Shown: positions 25,693 through 28,624 of the stretch, piece after piece
Position numbering within the stretch: position 1 is the stretch's first letter
Layout: the number at the start of each line of letters is the position of its first letter
The notes under the pieces: model-generated
The model's database searches: none
The model's input: the letters and a program-made list of their open reading frames with translations, nothing else
Told to the model about the DNA's origin: nothing
IMG/VR virus record: IMGVR_UViG_3300043772_001069
Span: 1-28,624 of that record
Reading direction: 5' to 3' (one strand)
Origin: a virus
DNA length: 28,624 nt
Translations under genes and position numbers: made by a program

Positions 25693-25929
25693 ATGTTGAA
25701 CTATAAAGAATTTTACATCTGGCTGGATGGATATCTAGCTGGTAGATTGGAATCAAAAACAATTGATATCGATCCAATTGTTGAAAAGATGGGTCAAGTT
25801 AAAGATGATCTAGAATTTGATAATAATAAATATAAAGTACAAAAATTAACAAATCCATTTAATCCTATTAACCCAATAATTGGTGGGGATAAGGATGATT
25901 TAGGATATCCCCCAAAAATAATAATGTAG
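25693..25929 (+). CDS. Small protein, unrecognised (78 aa)
   Basis: The N-terminal 35 residues (YKEFYIWLDGYLAGRLESKT) look like an amphipathic helix of a kind I have seen in small phage proteins. The C-terminal half is Pro/Asn/Gly-rich and probably disordered (NPFNPINPIIGGDKDDLGYP). It sits three bases after the zinc-ribbon gene and one base before the next, in a compact operon. No function can be given. Confidence 0.6.
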   Translation: MLNYKEFYIWLDGYLAGRLESKTIDIDPIVEKMGQVKDDLEFDNNKYKVQKLTNPFNPINPIIGGDKDDLGYPPKIIM

Positions 25930-25930
25930 A

Positions 25931-26854
25931 ATGAAATTAAAAGAATTTGTAGAAATTGTTGAATTAGGTAAAACTGAAAATGATTCATTTAATGAATTAT
26001 ACGGTAAACAATTAAAAAAATATAAGGATATCATATTAAAAACCGATGAATTTAAGGATTGTGAATCGTTGGATATTCTTGAATATCCAATGTGTAAATC
26101 TAAAGAAGGTGATGTATTAACACCATATACAATTAAGTTATCTGATATTATGAAGTTTAAGGGTAGATGTTATTTATTATCATTAACTTTAACTCCTGAA
26201 ATGTATGGTCCAACTTTAATGTTAAAACCTGTTAAAGATGGTGCGGCAATTGGACCTACGGTATATGACCCAACCACGTTTGAACCAAAAAGACAGATTT
26301 TATTAACGTATAATCCATCGGTTCATTTTAATATTAAAAACCCATTTGAACCTACTGAAGAAATGAAAAGGGGTGAAATACATCAACTTTTAGATAAAGT
26401 TTTGGATAATTTTGATGAATATAAAATTAAAGGAGTTAAAGAAGTTTTAGTTAGAGGTTTGTTTGAAATTGTTGAAAACGGTGATGATATAACAGAAAAT
26501 GTTTACGATGTTGATTTAATAAACCAATCACCTGAAGAAGTTGGGTGTCATGTGTTTTATTTTGAACAAACTATTGTTAATCCTGGTGAAGTTAAATTGG
26601 ATATTAAGAAAAAATTAATTCCCCCACACTTAAAAGATAAATTCATTTCAGAAATTGGTACAGATCCAGCTAAGATAACTGAAAAGATGATTGATGATTT
26701 TTTAGAGTTTAATAATGTACCAAAACCTATTGATAATAATAGATTACGGGATATATTGGCGAAAAATAAAGATCTTGAGGATAGAATTTCTAAAATTGAG
26801 GAACACGACAATAAAGTAAAACAAATGATTAAAGAATCAAAACATGATAAATAA
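25931..26854 (+). CDS. Unrecognised protein of the replication block (307 aa)
   Basis: A soluble, mixed alpha/beta protein with no membrane segment. Residues about 75-125 are beta-rich (IMKFKGRCYLLSLTLTPEMY, later KRQILLTYNPSVHFN). The last 45 residues (RLRDILAKNKDLEDRISKIE and on) form a probable coiled coil. It overlaps the SbcD-like gene by 11 bases, so the two products are probably made together and could interact. No catalytic motif seen. I do not recognise the family; a recombination or replication accessory role is only suggested by position. Confidence 0.68.
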   Translation: MKLKEFVEIVELGKTENDSFNELYGKQLKKYKDIILKTDEFKDCESLDILEYPMCKSKEGDVLTPYTIKLSDIMKFKGRCYLLSLTLTPEMYGPTLMLKPVKDGAAIGPTVYDPTTFEPKRQILLTYNPSVHFNIKNPFEPTEEMKRGEIHQLLDKVLDNFDEYKIKGVKEVLVRGLFEIVENGDDITENVYDVDLINQSPEEVGCHVFYFEQTIVNPGEVKLDIKKKLIPPHLKDKFISEIGTDPAKITEKMIDDFLEFNNVPKPIDNNRLRDILAKNKDLEDRISKIEEHDNKVKQMIKESKHDK

Positions 26855-27623
26855 ACTAACCCACTTTTCCGATTTACACTTGAAGTTATTCAAGGATCAC
26901 CAGTTATTTAGGGATGTATTAACGGATATGTTAAACCAGTTCAAGGAAATTAAACCAGACCGAATTGTATTTACGGGTGATTTGCTTCATTCAAAAAATC
27001 AATTAACACCGGAATTGGTTGAAATTGCGTCCTGGGTATTAACGGAATGTTCATTAATTGCTAAAACAATTATTATTCCAGGCAATCACGATGCCTTGGT
27101 CAACAATAACGATCGTCTTGATAGTTTAAGTCCAATTATCAACAACTTAAACAATTCTAATATTGTTTATTATAAGGATAGAGGTGTTTACGAGGATGAA
27201 AATATATCTTGGTGCGTATATTCCCAATTTCAGGGCAATGTTCCCCCAGATATAAATACTGCTACAGGTATTAAGGTTGGTTTATTCCATGGTCCAGTGC
27301 AGGGAATGAAGACCGAGTTGGGTTTTGATTTTGGTGATGAAGGTTATAATATTTCCAAGTTTGATGGTTTGGATGTTGTTTTGTGTGGTGATATTCACTT
27401 AAGACAAGAATTCAATATTCAAAATGGGAGGGGTTATATGATTGGTTCAACAATTCAACAAAATTATGCTGAAAAGATTAATCAACATGGTTTTGGTATA
27501 TTGGATATTAACACAATGAAATATGAATATGTTGATTTGTATAATTCAAAACCTTATTTATCGTTCAAGATTAATTCATATGATGATATAACTAATGAAA
27601 ACGAACAATTAACGAATGTATAA
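26844..27623 (+). CDS. SbcD/Mre11-like phosphoesterase, T4 gp47-type (259 aa)
   Basis: All calcineurin-like metal-site motifs are visible: FSDLHL (D10, H12), TGDLLH (D46), GNHD (N81, H82, D83), LFHGP (H149) and GDIHLR (H185). This is the nuclease subunit of SbcCD/Mre11-Rad50; in T4 the pair gp47/gp46 resects DNA ends for recombination-dependent replication. At 259 aa it is shorter than T4 gp47 (about 339) and bacterial SbcD, so most of the C-terminal capping domain is missing. The ATPase partner (SbcC/gp46) is not in the window; the next gene is a repeat protein without a Walker motif. It overlaps the flanking genes by 11 and 8 bases. Confidence 0.87.
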   Translation: MINKLTHFSDLHLKLFKDHQLFRDVLTDMLNQFKEIKPDRIVFTGDLLHSKNQLTPELVEIASWVLTECSLIAKTIIIPGNHDALVNNNDRLDSLSPIINNLNNSNIVYYKDRGVYEDENISWCVYSQFQGNVPPDINTATGIKVGLFHGPVQGMKTELGFDFGDEGYNISKFDGLDVVLCGDIHLRQEFNIQNGRGYMIGSTIQQNYAEKINQHGFGILDINTMKYEYVDLYNSKPYLSFKINSYDDITNENEQLTNV

Positions 27624-28624
27624 GAAGCTAGAGAAATACAAGGGTGAAATATGGGAATATTGTCAGTTGAATGATATTTCGGATATTGACGCTTTTGTAT
27701 TTCAATGTTTTAAACAGGGATATGATATTAAGAAATATGGTTTTTTAGGTAATACTGTTGTTGAAGTGAAGGAGGTGGAGGTTATCAAGGAAGTTAGAGT
27801 TGAAATCCCCACCGAAATCATTAAGGAGGTTATTGTTGAGAAGGAAGTGATTAAGGAAATTCCGGTGGACAAGATTATTGAGGTTATTGTTGAGAAGGAA
27901 GTGATTAAGGAGGTTATCGTTGAGAAGGAAGTGATTAAGGAAATTCCGGTGGATAAGATAATTGAAAAAGAAATTGTCAAGGAAGTTGAGGTTATTAAAG
28001 AAATTCCGGTGGATAGGATAGTTGAAATTATCAAGGAGGTTGAGGTTGAGAAGATAATAACCAAGACCGAATATATTTCGGATAAATCTGGTGAAGATGA
28101 ATTGTTGTTAAAAATACAACAGTTGAATGATGAAGTTAATACCTTAAGACAAACTCCCCCCATTGAAATCATTAAGGAAGTTGAAAAACCGATTGAAGTT
28201 ATTGTTGAAAAGGAGGTTATCAAGGAAATCCCGGTAGATAGAGTTGTTGAGGTGATTAAGGAAGTACCAATAGATAAGATTGTGGAGGTTATTAAAGAAG
28301 TTCCGGTGGATAAGATTATTGAAAAAGAAATCATCAAGGAAATTGAAGTTATTAAGGAAGTGTTAGTGGACAAAATTATTGAGGTTGAAAAAGAAGTTAT
28401 CAAGGAAGTTCCAGTTGATAGAATTATTGAAAAGGAAGTTATTAAGGAAGTAGTTGATGACAAAACAAAAGAAAAGATGGGGTTATTACAACAGACCCTT
28501 CAGAAGTTAAGACAAGAAAACAATGATAAAGATGTTGAAATTAACAAATTAAATGGTATAATTAAAGAATTAGAAGACGGGTTAAAACGTACTGGAGCGG
28601 TTTTTCTCAAGGGGTCTAATATAA
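27616..28624 (+). CDS. Repeat protein with 'KEVPVDKIIE'-type units and coiled coil (3' partial)
   Basis: The frame opens at the ATG 27616, overlapping the SbcD-like stop by 8 bases, and runs off the window after 336 residues. Residues 1-45 form a small aromatic N-terminal domain (GEIWEYCQLNDISDIDAF, FKQGYDIKKYGFLG). Residues about 52-154 and 183-282 consist of imperfect units alternating Val/Ile with Lys/Glu (VIKEIPVDKIIEKE); I count eight with a PVDK/R core or close variant. A short coiled coil (ELLLKIQQLNDEVNTLR) interrupts at about 160-178, and another begins near 284 (LLQQTLQKLRQEN). No ATPase motif is visible. It could be an extended scaffold or spacer protein; position might suggest a link with recombination. 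Not recognised as SbcC. Confidence 0.75.
   Translation, partial: MYKKLEKYKGEIWEYCQLNDISDIDAFVFQCFKQGYDIKKYGFLGNTVVEVKEVEVIKEVRVEIPTEIIKEVIVEKEVIKEIPVDKIIEVIVEKEVIKEVIVEKEVIKEIPVDKIIEKEIVKEVEVIKEIPVDRIVEIIKEVEVEKIITKTEYISDKSGEDELLLKIQQLNDEVNTLRQTPPIEIIKEVEKPIEVIVEKEVIKEIPVDRVVEVIKEVPIDKIVEVIKEVPVDKIIEKEIIKEIEVIKEVLVDKIIEVEKEVIKEVPVDRIIEKEVIKEVVDDKTKEKMGLLQQTLQKLRQENNDKDVEINKLNGIIKELEDGLKRTGAVFLKGSNI
27835..27953 (+). repeat. 35-bp exact direct repeat inside the repeat protein gene
   Basis: A 35-base segment starting GTTGAGAAGGAAGTGATTAA occurs at 27835-27869 and again at 27919-27953, period 84 bases (28 codons, in frame). It is the clearest pair in an array of imperfect repeats covering about 27770-28460. 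In-frame period and sequence identity point to recent duplication within the coding array. Confidence 0.75.

Noticed and set aside
27770-28460. CRISPR-like repeat array
   Set aside because: Repeats are in frame, imperfect, without unique spacers, and encode a regular protein repeat.
27702-28463. Long minus-strand open frame of 253 codons rich in Ser/Thr/Ile
   Set aside because: It is the antisense shadow of the repeat array in the plus-strand gene starting at 27616; repeated codons keep the opposite frame open. The plus frame overlaps the SbcD-like gene in operon style and has a sensible N-terminal domain.
1-28624. tRNA genes, integrase, transposase, reverse transcriptase or diversity-generating retroelement
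   Set aside because: No cloverleaf-like sequence, no such enzyme motifs and no template/variable repeat pair were seen in any frame.

Overview
The window looks like part of the genome of a large tailed phage with a contractile, T4-type tail, infecting a member of the Bacteroidota. The phage call rests on a gp6/gpJ-type baseplate wedge protein, a probable gp7/gpI-type wedge protein, a long series of very large beta-rich virion proteins, and an adjoining replication/recombination block (RuvC-like resolvase, CHC2/Toprim primase, PD-(D/E)XK nuclease, SbcD/gp47-like phosphoesterase). The host guess rests on SprB-type repeats (known from Flavobacterium gliding adhesins), a carboxypeptidase-regulatory-like domain, very AT-rich DNA, and starts that almost never carry a Shine-Dalgarno sequence. 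No tRNA, IS element, integrase or CRISPR array was seen.

Layout. (1) 1-9860, plus strand: the C-terminal part of a gp6-like wedge protein, a giant 1747-aa protein with an internal membrane-type segment, then three overlapping beta-rich proteins, the last with a PKD domain. (2) 9901-15976: a 302-aa virion protein, a 1008-aa gp7/gpI-like wedge candidate and a 713-aa protein with seven SprB-like modules, joined by TAATG stop/start overlaps. (3) 15998-21220: a 133-aa protein, a GT-A glycosyltransferase and two fibre-like proteins with poly-threonine linkers. (4) 21223-21828: a RuvC-like resolvase closing the plus-strand late block, followed by a strong terminator. (5) 23223-21861, minus strand: three translationally coupled genes, two small paralogues around a Cys/Thr-rich adhesin-like protein. 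(6) 23311-28624, plus strand: primase, PD-(D/E)XK nuclease, several small unknowns, an SbcD-like subunit and a partial protein built of repeats similar to 'IKEVPVDKIIE'.

How it may work together. Regions 1-3 and 5 probably build the baseplate and the fibres or adhesins that contact the host. The glycosyltransferase lies beside threonine-rich linkers and could modify them or host glycans. The resolvase at the end of the late block would suit debranching of DNA before packaging. Region 6 is the replication and recombination block. Late genes that are not coupled to an upstream gene share an AT-only, near-palindromic element about 11-17 bases before the ATG. It is missing before the replication genes and is a candidate late promoter or initiation signal. 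All function calls are by eye from motifs; no database search was run.
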